Part shown: positions 1 through 4,925 of the stretch, piece by piece
Position numbering within the stretch: position 1 is the stretch's first letter
How the letters are laid out: every line of letters begins with the position of its first letter
Source: Patescibacteria group bacterium
Lineage (GTDB): Bacteria; Patescibacteriota; Minisyncoccia; UBA6257
Direction of reading: 5' to 3'
DNA length: 6,453 nucleotides
NCBI GenBank assembly: GCA_022705545.1
Contig: JAKJEG010000016.1
Span: 1 to 6,453, forward strand
Translations under genes and position numbers: made by a program
Notes under the pieces: generated by a model
What the model saw: only the letters and a program-made list of their open reading frames with translations
What the model was told of the DNA's origin: nothing
The model's database searches: none

Positions 1-56
1 ACTGCTTGAGCGTTTTTAATTTGGGATATCATATCGCTAAGAGGATCAGTGAGCAT
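1..56 (-). CDS. rpsH: 30S ribosomal protein S8, N-terminal fragment (runs off the window)
   Basis: Only the first 18 codons and two bases of the next are present; the gene continues past base 1. The reading from the ATG at 56-54 begins MLTDPLSDMISQIKNAQA, which matches the S8 start pattern (M-x-TDPIADMLTRIRNA in most bacteria). S8 is a primary 16S rRNA binder that nucleates assembly of the 30S central domain and, in E. coli, represses translation of the spc operon; whether that regulation exists here cannot be seen. Its place directly after rpsN is the usual spc order. The 40-nt spacer upstream (57-96) is nearly all A/T and holds no Shine-Dalgarno motif. Identity rests on the short match plus synteny. 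Confidence 0.9.
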   Translation of the reverse strand, partial: MLTDPLSDMISQIKNAQA

Positions 57-96
57 TTTATTTGATTAATTAAAGATTTTTAAAAACTGATTGAAT

Positions 97-282
97 TTAC
101 CAACTGGATTTTTTAATGCCGGGTATTTCTCCTTTTGAGGCCAATTCTCGAAAACAAATCCGACAAAGACCAAAATCTCTTAGATAGCCTCTTTTCCGAC
201 CACAACGCCAACATCTTCGAACTGTTCTTGTCGAATATTTTGGCGGTTTTTTAGCTCTTTCCACTACTGATTTCTTTGGCAT
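97..282 (-). CDS. rpsN: 30S ribosomal protein S14, zinc-binding type Z
   Basis: This 61-residue protein is the short zinc-containing form of S14 (the zinc-free form is about 90-100 residues). Four cysteines, C24, C27, C40 and C43, form a C-x2-C-x12-C-x2-C zinc ribbon (CWRCGR ... CRICFRE), and the protein ends in the typical SSW. S14 sits in the 30S head, contacts 16S rRNA next to S3 and S10, and is needed late in assembly. The ATG at 282-280 gives the normal family length; no alternative is needed. The 26-nt spacer to rplE (283-308) is purely A/T-rich with no Shine-Dalgarno sequence. The stop is TAA. In some bacteria a zinc-free paralogue elsewhere replaces this form under zinc starvation; that cannot be judged here. 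Confidence 0.97.
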   Translation of the reverse strand: MPKKSVVERAKKPPKYSTRTVRRCWRCGRKRGYLRDFGLCRICFRELASKGEIPGIKKSSW

Positions 283-308
283 AAATAAATATTAAATTAA
301 TGTTTAAA

Positions 309-911
309 TTATTTTTTAGAAGATTTTTCAGAATTGCCTTTTTCTGTTTTTTCTAAGGGAAAACCCATTAATTGATATAATCTAATAGCCACATCTTTTT
401 TTCTAATCGAAGGAACAAAACTAATTTCTACCCCAATATTATAAGGCAATTGTTCTTTACTTATTTCTGGAAAAGTATTGATTTCTCTAATTCCGTAATT
501 TAAAACACCTTTTTCATCAATATTTTTTAAAGGAATTCCCCAAAAATCTCGAATTCGAGGCAAAACTAAATTAATAAACCTAAAAATAAAATCATCTTTT
601 TTCTTGCCTCTTAAAGTAATTTTCAACCCTACCGGCATACCTTCTCTCACTTTAAAGCCCGCAATTGATTCCTTAGCGGGTCTAACACTTGGTTTTTGAC
701 CACTAATTAAAAACATTAACTCTTCAATTCTTCTTAAAGCTTCCGGGTTGTTTTTCTGATTCGTCATTATTTTTCCAATACCAATGTTTAAAACAACTTT
801 TTCTATTTTGGGCACTTCGTAGGGATTTTTAAAATTAAATTCAGCCATCATCTTTGGCACTATCTCTTTTGCATATTTTTCCTGATAATTATTTTTGACT
901 ATTGTTGCCAT
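309..911 (-). CDS. rplE: 50S ribosomal protein L5
   Basis: L5 binds 5S rRNA, helps place it in the central protuberance of the 50S subunit, and contacts P-site tRNA and the S13 bridge. Recognisable blocks are VPKIEKVVLNIGIG (about 33-46), the SGQKPSVRPAKESIAGFKVREG region (70-91), the LPRIRDFWG segment (117-125) and INTFPEI (144-150). The protein has 200 residues against about 180 in E. coli. The excess is an N-terminal lead of roughly eight residues and a polar tail from about residue 185 (EKTEKGNSEKSSKK). The start follows the rplX stop by one base (TAA-T-ATG), which suggests translational coupling. This is the only start in the window with an AGGAG upstream. Stop TAA. Confidence 0.97.
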   Translation of the reverse strand: MATIVKNNYQEKYAKEIVPKMMAEFNFKNPYEVPKIEKVVLNIGIGKIMTNQKNNPEALRRIEELMFLISGQKPSVRPAKESIAGFKVREGMPVGLKITLRGKKKDDFIFRFINLVLPRIRDFWGIPLKNIDEKGVLNYGIREINTFPEISKEQLPYNIGVEISFVPSIRKKDVAIRLYQLMGFPLEKTEKGNSEKSSKK

Positions 912-912
912 A

Positions 913-1230
913 TTATTTAATTTCTCCTATTTTCTTCTGACATTTTTTACAAACCCGGTATTTCTTGCCATCCTCAAAAGCAATACCAATACGGGTTGAT
1001 TTCTGACAGCTAGGACAAACTAGCATTACATTTGAACAATCAATTGCTCTAGGAATAGAAATAATCTCTCCTTTTTCTCCTTCTTTTTTAGGTTTTTTAA
1101 TTTTTTTGACTAAATTTAAATTTTCAATAATTACTTTATTTTCTTTTGGAAGAACTCTAAGTACTCGACCTGTTTTCTTTCGGTCTTTTCCTTTAATAAT
1201 TATGACATTGTCTCCTTTTCTAATTTTCAT
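913..1230 (-). CDS. rplX: 50S ribosomal protein L24, zinc-ribbon form
   Basis: L24 is an assembly initiator that binds the 5' domain of 23S rRNA and lies near the tunnel exit. The N-terminal KOW domain is clear: basic start MKIRKGDNV, then GKDRKKTGRVLRV (14-26), then the strand NKVIIENLNLVKK. The C-terminal part carries C72/C75 (CPSC) and C94/C97 (CKKC), a likely Zn ribbon that many bacterial L24 proteins have lost (DPKTG ... AKKSG in Bacillus). A fifth cysteine, C65, lies seven residues before it. At 105 residues it is of normal length. Spacing is 37 nt to rplN upstream and 1 nt to rplE downstream. The spacer 1231-1267 has no Shine-Dalgarno motif; ACCAAA directly precedes the ATG. Confidence 0.96.
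   Translation of the reverse strand: MKIRKGDNVIIIKGKDRKKTGRVLRVLPKENKVIIENLNLVKKIKKPKKEGEKGEIISIPRAIDCSNVMLVCPSCQKSTRIGIAFEDGKKYRVCKKCQKKIGEIK
924..928 (-). promoter_or_regulatory. possible Shine-Dalgarno sequence for rplE, inside the end of rplX
   Basis: In coding orientation the bases read AGGAG, ending 12 nt before the rplE ATG at 911. It overlaps the last rplX codons (…IGEIK-stop), so ribosomes ending rplX would pass over it. The spacing is longer than the usual 5-9 nt, so it may be incidental coding sequence. It stands out because no other start in this window has a comparable purine block. Confidence 0.35.
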
Positions 1231-1267
1231 TTTGGTATCTAATATTATAAGCGGACTTAAATCAAAA

Positions 1268-1636
1268 TTACACTATTTCTGGCGCCAACGCTGCTACTTT
1301 AGTAAAACCTTTTTCTTTGATTTCCCGGGGAATAGGACCAAAAATTCTGTTGCCAACCGGTTCAAATTTATCATTCACAATAACAACAGAGTTTTCATCA
1401 AAAGAAATATAACTTCCGTCATTACGTCGATAAGGTTTTCTTTGTCTCACTACAAGGGCTTTCACAACATCCTTTTTCTTAATTTCCCTTCTTGGTTCAG
1501 CTACTTGAACAGAAGCAATAATAATATCGCCAATCTGGGCAGATTTATGTTTAGAACCCGGAATAATTCTGAAACAGCGGACAATTTTTGCTCCTGAATT
1601 ATCAACAACTGTTAAAATAGAACGAGGCTGAATCAT
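1268..1636 (-). CDS. rplN: 50S ribosomal protein L14
   Basis: L14 binds 23S rRNA on the interface side of the 50S subunit, next to L19, forms bridges to 16S rRNA, and is the docking site of the silencing factor RsfS. The whole family signature is present: MIQPRSILTVVDNSGAK at the N-terminus, IGDIIIASVQVAEP (35-48), KKKDVVKALVVRQRK with RRNDGSYISFDEN, then RIFGPIPREIKEKGF and the terminal LAPEIV. The length, 122 residues, is exactly the bacterial norm, which fixes the ATG at 1636-1634. The 43-nt spacer to rpsQ (1637-1679) is the longest in the window and contains two AT palindromes. Stop TAA. No anomalies in the protein. Confidence 0.98.
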   Translation of the reverse strand: MIQPRSILTVVDNSGAKIVRCFRIIPGSKHKSAQIGDIIIASVQVAEPRREIKKKDVVKALVVRQRKPYRRNDGSYISFDENSVVIVNDKFEPVGNRIFGPIPREIKEKGFTKVAALAPEIV

Positions 1637-1679
1637 AAGTTTATAAACTATAACAAAAAATTAATTTTTTAACAAGGAT
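1637..1679 (-). other. rpsQ-rplN spacer with two AT palindromes and promoter-like hexamers
   Basis: This is the longest gap in the window. It holds two perfect palindromes: AAAAAATTAATTTTTT at 1655-1670 and AGTTTATAAACT at 1638-1649, the latter one base before the rplN ATG. In coding orientation TTGTTA (1675-1670) and TATAGT (1652-1647) are separated by 17 bp, resembling a weak sigma-70 promoter. All of this is A/T-only or nearly so, and chance occurrence in such DNA is high. It lacks the G/C-rich stem expected of an intrinsic terminator. Confidence 0.2.
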
Positions 1680-1955
1680 TTAACGAAAAACTTTTTTAAT
1701 AATTGACCACCTTTTTTCTTTAGATAAAGGCCTGGTTTCTTCAATCAAAACTTTTTCTCCTTCCTTAAATCTGTTATCTGGATTATGGGCTTTAAATTTT
1801 TTAGAAACCCGATAATATTTTCTATATTTAGGATGCAATTTTAACTCTTCAACTTCCACAACTGCGGTTTTATTCATTTTATCCGAAACTATCACTCCTT
1901 TTAAAGTCCTTTTCTGGATTTTTTTCTTGTTTTGTTGATTATTTAAATTTTCCAT
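1680..1955 (-). CDS. rpsQ: 30S ribosomal protein S17
   Basis: S17 is a primary 16S rRNA binder with an OB fold in the 5' domain of the 30S body. The family core begins at about residue 15: KRTLKGVIVSDKMNKTAVVE (15-34), then HPKYRKYYRVSKKFKAH (41-57) and the diagnostic ETRPLSKEKRWSI near the end. The length is 91 residues against about 85; the excess is an Asn/Gln/Lys-rich lead, MENLNNQQNKKKIQ, with no later in-frame Met before the core. The spacer to rpmC is 20 nt with no Shine-Dalgarno motif; the ATG is preceded by a run of A and T (AAAAATTT). Stop TAA. Confidence 0.97.
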   Translation of the reverse strand: MENLNNQQNKKKIQKRTLKGVIVSDKMNKTAVVEVEELKLHPKYRKYYRVSKKFKAHNPDNRFKEGEKVLIEETRPLSKEKRWSIIKKVFR

Positions 1956-1975
1956 AAATTTTTAAGAATGAAATT

Positions 1976-2173
1976 TTAAAGAGATTTTTCTTTTCTTTCT
2001 CTTAAAATAGTTAAAATCCGACTAATATCTTTTTTTATCATTTTTATCTCCTGATTATTCTTCAATTTTCCCAATTCAAAATTAATCCTTAACTCTTTCA
2101 TCCGTCGGTAGGAATCTTCAAACAAGGATTTTAATTCATCTTCACTTTTTTTTCTTAAATCTTGGGCTTTCAT
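1976..2173 (-). CDS. rpmC: 50S ribosomal protein L29
   Basis: L29 is a small two-helix protein at the polypeptide exit, packed against L23, and part of the platform for trigger factor and the signal recognition particle. At 65 residues the length is typical. It starts MKAQDLRKKSEDELKSLF, which matches the family opening (MKA.ELR..S.EEL...L), and continues with LRINFELGKLKN and the second helix IKMIKKDISRILTILRERK; this R/K-rich end is characteristic (…RDIARIKTVLRER). It has 20-nt spacers on both sides, between rplP and rpsQ, the conserved position. The ATG follows TTTTAAAAA with no Shine-Dalgarno motif. Stop TAA. Confidence 0.95.
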   Translation of the reverse strand: MKAQDLRKKSEDELKSLFEDSYRRMKELRINFELGKLKNNQEIKMIKKDISRILTILRERKEKSL

Positions 2174-2193
2174 TTTTTAAAATGAGTAAAATT

Positions 2194-2610
2194 TTAGGAT
2201 TCTCTTTGAACAATTTTAGTTTTGATTGAAAGTTTAGAAGAAGCTAATCGAAAAGCCTCTTTAGCTTTTTCTGGAGAAATGCCATCGATTTCAAAAAGAA
2301 TCCGACCGGGCTTTACCGGTACCACATAATACTCGACTGCTCCTTTTCCTCCACCCATTGTCACTTCTGGCGGTCTTTTAGTAATTGGTTTATCAGGAAA
2401 AACTCGCATCCACGACTTTCCTTCTTTCTGAAGGCAACGACCAATTGCCCGATAGGCTGCTTCCAATTCTCTTGAGGTGATCCATTTCTCTTCCAAGGAT
2501 TTCAAACCATAAGAACCGAAACTTAATTCTGTTCCCCTTGATTCTTTCTGACGCCGGGTGTTTCTCCCTTTTTGACTTTTTCGATATTTAACTTTTTTTG
2601 GCAAAAGCAT
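2194..2610 (-). CDS. rplP: 50S ribosomal protein L16
   Basis: L16 binds 23S rRNA close to the A site and peptidyl-transferase centre and assembles late. The 138 residues match the family (about 137). Landmarks are MLLPKKVKYRKSQKGRN at the start, the LSFGSYGLKSLE segment (29-40), RVFPDKPITKRP (69-80), the glycine-rich MGGGKGAVEYYV (85-96), PGRILFEIDG (101-110) and the closing LSIKTKIV. Thr84, immediately before MGGGKG, occupies the position that is Arg81 in E. coli (AVRMGKGKG), the residue hydroxylated by RoxA/YcfD. A three-residue lengthening follows the GRN motif (TRRQKESRG). Spacer to rpsC is 16 nt without a Shine-Dalgarno motif. Stop TAA. Confidence 0.98.
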   Translation of the reverse strand: MLLPKKVKYRKSQKGRNTRRQKESRGTELSFGSYGLKSLEEKWITSRELEAAYRAIGRCLQKEGKSWMRVFPDKPITKRPPEVTMGGGKGAVEYYVVPVKPGRILFEIDGISPEKAKEAFRLASSKLSIKTKIVQRES

Positions 2611-2626
2611 AAAATTTTTTCTAAAA

Positions 2627-3286
2627 TTATTTATTAGAAGGTTTTACTTCCGAAGTATCTTTTTCTCCTTTATAAATCCAAACTTTTACTCCTACCACTC
2701 CATATGTGCAGTGAGCTTCACTAAAACCATAATCAATATCAGACCGCAAAGTCGATAAAGGCAACTTTCCTTCTTTTAACCATTCATCTCGGGCAATTTC
2801 TGCTCCGTCTAAACGACCAGAAACCATAACTTTCGCCCCTAAAACTCCTTTTTGCTGCATAATTTTCTTTAGATAACGATTTAAAACCAAACGATAAGGT
2901 TGTCTTTTTTCAATTTCTTCCGCCATTGCTTCGGCTACTACTTGGCTGGAGCTATCAGGATTCGAAACTTCTTCTACTGAAATATTAATACTTTTTTTCT
3001 CCCCCACAATTTCTTTTATTTTCTTCTCTAAAGCTTTTATTCCTTGACCTTGCCGACCAATTAAAAGACCGGTGCGAGGAGTGAATATGACAATTTTTAG
3101 CTCATTCCCTTTTCTTTCTATTTCTACTTTTTCAATCCTTAAAGGCTTTGATTGACTCATCAAAAACTGACGGATTTTATAATCTTCCTCCAATAATTGA
3201 GGAGTTTGCTTTTTGCTTATCCATCTTGAATGCCAGTTTTCTGTAATTCCTAATCGGTAAGATTTTGGATGAATTTTTTGAGCCAT
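2627..3286 (-). CDS. rpsC: 30S ribosomal protein S3
   Basis: S3 lines the mRNA entry channel in the 30S head and contributes to mRNA unwinding with S4 and S5. The protein has 219 residues. It begins MAQKIHPKSYRLGI (family: MGQKxxPxGFRLGI) and has a type II KH domain at about 50-110 with the GRQGQGI loop at 77-83. The C-terminal domain contains KGVLGAKVMVSGRLDGAEIA (146-165), then the EGKLPLSTLRSDIDYG segment (172-187) and GVKVWIYKGE (199-208). The second residue is Ala where most bacteria have Gly. A short polar tail (KDTSEVKPSNK) closes it. Only 12 nt separate it from rplV; no Shine-Dalgarno motif precedes its ATG. Stop TAA. Confidence 0.98.
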   Translation of the reverse strand: MAQKIHPKSYRLGITENWHSRWISKKQTPQLLEEDYKIRQFLMSQSKPLRIEKVEIERKGNELKIVIFTPRTGLLIGRQGQGIKALEKKIKEIVGEKKSINISVEEVSNPDSSSQVVAEAMAEEIEKRQPYRLVLNRYLKKIMQQKGVLGAKVMVSGRLDGAEIARDEWLKEGKLPLSTLRSDIDYGFSEAHCTYGVVGVKVWIYKGEKDTSEVKPSNK

Positions 3287-3298
3287 TGACTTTAATAT

Positions 3299-3706
3299 TT
3301 AGATTTTATCTTTTGTTTTTTGACTTTTAATTTTTGACTTTTGCTTTTTTGCTTTTAATGTTTGCTTATCATCTCCGATTTCCTTTAAAACAATAGAAAC
3401 ATGAGAAGATCTTTTTCTAATAGGAGAAGCTGCTCCTTGAGCACGAGGCATCCATCTTTTTAAAGCCGGTCCTTCATCAACTCTGATCTCTGCTACATAT
3501 AATTTATCTTCTGATAAATTAAAGTTATGTTTAGCATTTTGGACGGCCGATTTCAATAGTTTTAAAACTGGTTCAGTTGATCTTTTGTTCAAAAAATTCA
3601 ACTGATTTTCTGCTTCTTTAACTGGTAAATTCTTAATAAGGTTAGCTACTAATCTAACTTTTCTCGGGCTTATTCTTAAATATTTTAATGAAGCTTTTAC
3701 TTCCAT
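3299..3706 (-). CDS. rplV: 50S ribosomal protein L22 with a repeat-encoded basic tail
   Basis: L22 contacts all 23S rRNA domains, and its long beta-hairpin lines the nascent-peptide tunnel at the macrolide-sensitive constriction. The start MEVKASLKYLRISPRKVRLV is typical, followed by A-ENQLNFLNKRS and LLKSAVQNAKHNF. The hairpin lies at about 77-107: LKR at 82-84 (the MKR deleted in E. coli macrolide-resistant mutants), WMPRAQGAASPIRKR, then SSHVSIVLKE. The fold normally ends near residue 110; here the protein runs to 135, with residues 118-135 (KAKKQKSKIKSQKTKDKI) coded by a 14-bp tandem repeat. Spacers are 17 nt to rpsS and 12 nt to rpsC. The ATG is preceded by TTGAAAAAAAT. Stop TAA. Confidence 0.97.
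   Translation of the reverse strand: MEVKASLKYLRISPRKVRLVANLIKNLPVKEAENQLNFLNKRSTEPVLKLLKSAVQNAKHNFNLSEDKLYVAEIRVDEGPALKRWMPRAQGAASPIRKRSSHVSIVLKEIGDDKQTLKAKKQKSKIKSQKTKDKI
3301..3356 (-). repeat. four degenerate 14-bp tandem units inside the 3' end of rplV
   Basis: In coding orientation four contiguous 14-nt units start at 3356, 3342, 3328 and 3314. The two central ones are AAAAGTCAAAAATT and AAAAGTCAAAAAAC; the outer ones keep AAAAG plus an A-rich body (AAAAGCAAAAAAGC, AAAAGATAAAATCT). Because 14 is not a multiple of three, each unit is read in a different frame, yet every frame gives Lys-rich codons without a stop until the final TAA at 3301-3299, which begins in the last unit. The array exactly covers the extra C-terminal tail of L22. 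Confidence 0.7.
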
Positions 3707-3723
3707 ATTTTTTCAATTAAAAA

Positions 3724-4038
3724 CTAACTTGAACTAGATGTTGATTCCTGAACTTTAGTTTTGGCTTCTAATTCTCGCTGCATTCGACCACCATGTCTAA
3801 TAAATTTCCTTGTTAAAGCAAATTCTCCTAACTTATGGCCGATCATTTCTTCCCTAATTTCCACTTTGGTAAAATTCTTTCCATTATGGACTTCAAAAAC
3901 ATAGCCCACCATTTCTGGACTAATCACACAATCTCTTGACCAGGTTTTAATTGGAGTTTTATCTCCCGGTTTTAGTTTAGCTATTTTTTTTAAAACCTTT
4001 GGGTCAACAAAAGGTCCTTTTTTAATAGATCTTGCCAT
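3724..4038 (-). CDS. rpsS: 30S ribosomal protein S19
   Basis: S19 is in the 30S head, pairs with S13 and approaches A-site tRNA; it forms a bridge to L5. The conserved sequence is clear: MARSIKKGPFVDPKVLKK at the start, IKTWSRDCVISPEMVG (30-45), VHNGKNF (51-57), then MIGHKLGEFALTRKF (66-80). The length is 104 residues against about 92. The excess is a polar C-terminal tail ending QESTSSSS, a serine run not usual in the family. Stop is TAG, one of only two non-TAA stops in the window. Spacers are 19 nt to rplB and 17 nt to rplV; no Shine-Dalgarno motif precedes the ATG. Confidence 0.97.
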   Translation of the reverse strand: MARSIKKGPFVDPKVLKKIAKLKPGDKTPIKTWSRDCVISPEMVGYVFEVHNGKNFTKVEIREEMIGHKLGEFALTRKFIRHGGRMQRELEAKTKVQESTSSSS

Positions 4039-4057
4039 AAATTAATATAATTTGAAT

Positions 4058-4885
4058 TTATTTTTTTCCTTTTCTTCTTTGGATAATTAAATTATCTGAA
4101 TATTTTTTCTTTTTTCTAGTTTTCCGACCACCAGTAATATTTCCCCAAATATCTTTTGGCCTTTTTGTTCCTCGCTGAGTTCTTCCCTCGCCTCCTCCAT
4201 AAGGATGATCAACCGGATTCATAACTGAACCCCTAACTGTTGGTCTAATTCCCATATGTCTTGACCGACCGGCTTTTCCTATTTTTATAATACCATAATC
4301 CTCTCTTGATAATTGACCAAGAGAAGCATAACAATTTTCAGGAATTTTTCTGACTTCACCAGAAGGCATTTTAATAAAAGCATAACCTTGATCAATAGCC
4401 AAAAGCTGAGCATAAGCGCCAGCTGATCTAACTAATTTTCCTTTGCCTGATGGTCGGCTTTCAATATTATGAATCAAGCTGGCAGTAGGAATATTCTTTA
4501 GCATTAATCGATTTCCTGTTTTGATAGGCGCTTTTTCATCACAAATAATCTCATCATTAACTTTTAAATCTTTGGGAGCCAAAATATAGCCCCAATCACC
4601 ATCACGATAAGAAATCAAAGCAATATAAGCGCTTCGAAATGGGTCATATTCAATGGATTTAACAACTCCTTTAACTCCTTTTTTTTCCTGTCCAAAATTA
4701 ATTTTTCGATAAAGTTTCTTATTTCCTCCTCCTTTGTGGCGAACACTAATTCTTCCATGAGAACGTCCTTTATTTCTTTTAATTCCAGAAGTCAAAGATT
4801 TTAAAGGTTTTTCAGTAGTAACAACTGATTTATCAGTAACTTGATAATGCCTTCTTGCCGGAGTAATTGGATTATATGTTTTCAT
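4058..4885 (-). CDS. rplB: 50S ribosomal protein L2
   Basis: L2 is a primary 23S rRNA binder required for subunit association and for peptidyl-transferase activity. The 275 residues match the family length. The N-terminal part has the MKTYNPITPARR opening and the basic GRISVRHKGGG block (44-54). The OB/SH3-like RNA-binding domains follow, including ESRPSGKGKLVRSAG (142-156). The C-terminal signature RGSVMNPVDHPYGGGEGRT spans about 218-236. His227 corresponds to the functionally important E. coli His229; Tyr229 replaces the usual second His (HPHGGG). The basic GGRKTRKKKK (252-261) is also standard. The spacer to rplW is 40 nt (4886-4925) with no Shine-Dalgarno motif close to the ATG. Stop TAA. 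Confidence 0.98.
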   Translation of the reverse strand: MKTYNPITPARRHYQVTDKSVVTTEKPLKSLTSGIKRNKGRSHGRISVRHKGGGNKKLYRKINFGQEKKGVKGVVKSIEYDPFRSAYIALISYRDGDWGYILAPKDLKVNDEIICDEKAPIKTGNRLMLKNIPTASLIHNIESRPSGKGKLVRSAGAYAQLLAIDQGYAFIKMPSGEVRKIPENCYASLGQLSREDYGIIKIGKAGRSRHMGIRPTVRGSVMNPVDHPYGGGEGRTQRGTKRPKDIWGNITGGRKTRKKKKYSDNLIIQRRKGKK

Positions 4886-4925
4886 ATTTATTTTTTAATC
4901 AAAATCTATTATCTCTTTATTATTT

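Noticed and set aside
1244..1249. Perfect TATAAT in the rplN-rplX spacer
   Set aside because: There is no acceptable -35 hexamer 16-18 bp upstream and no extended -10 TG. TATAAT is expected by chance in DNA this AT-rich.
1106..1597. 163-codon open frame on the plus strand
   Set aside because: It lies antisense across rplX and rplN, both unmistakable ribosomal genes. Its translation is an unpatterned Phe/Ser/Asn-rich sequence, as expected for the complement of Lys/Glu/Ile-rich coding DNA.
1655..1670. Intrinsic terminator at the AT palindrome
   Set aside because: The stem is A/T-only with no G/C pairs, has essentially no loop, and lies within a continuous operon.
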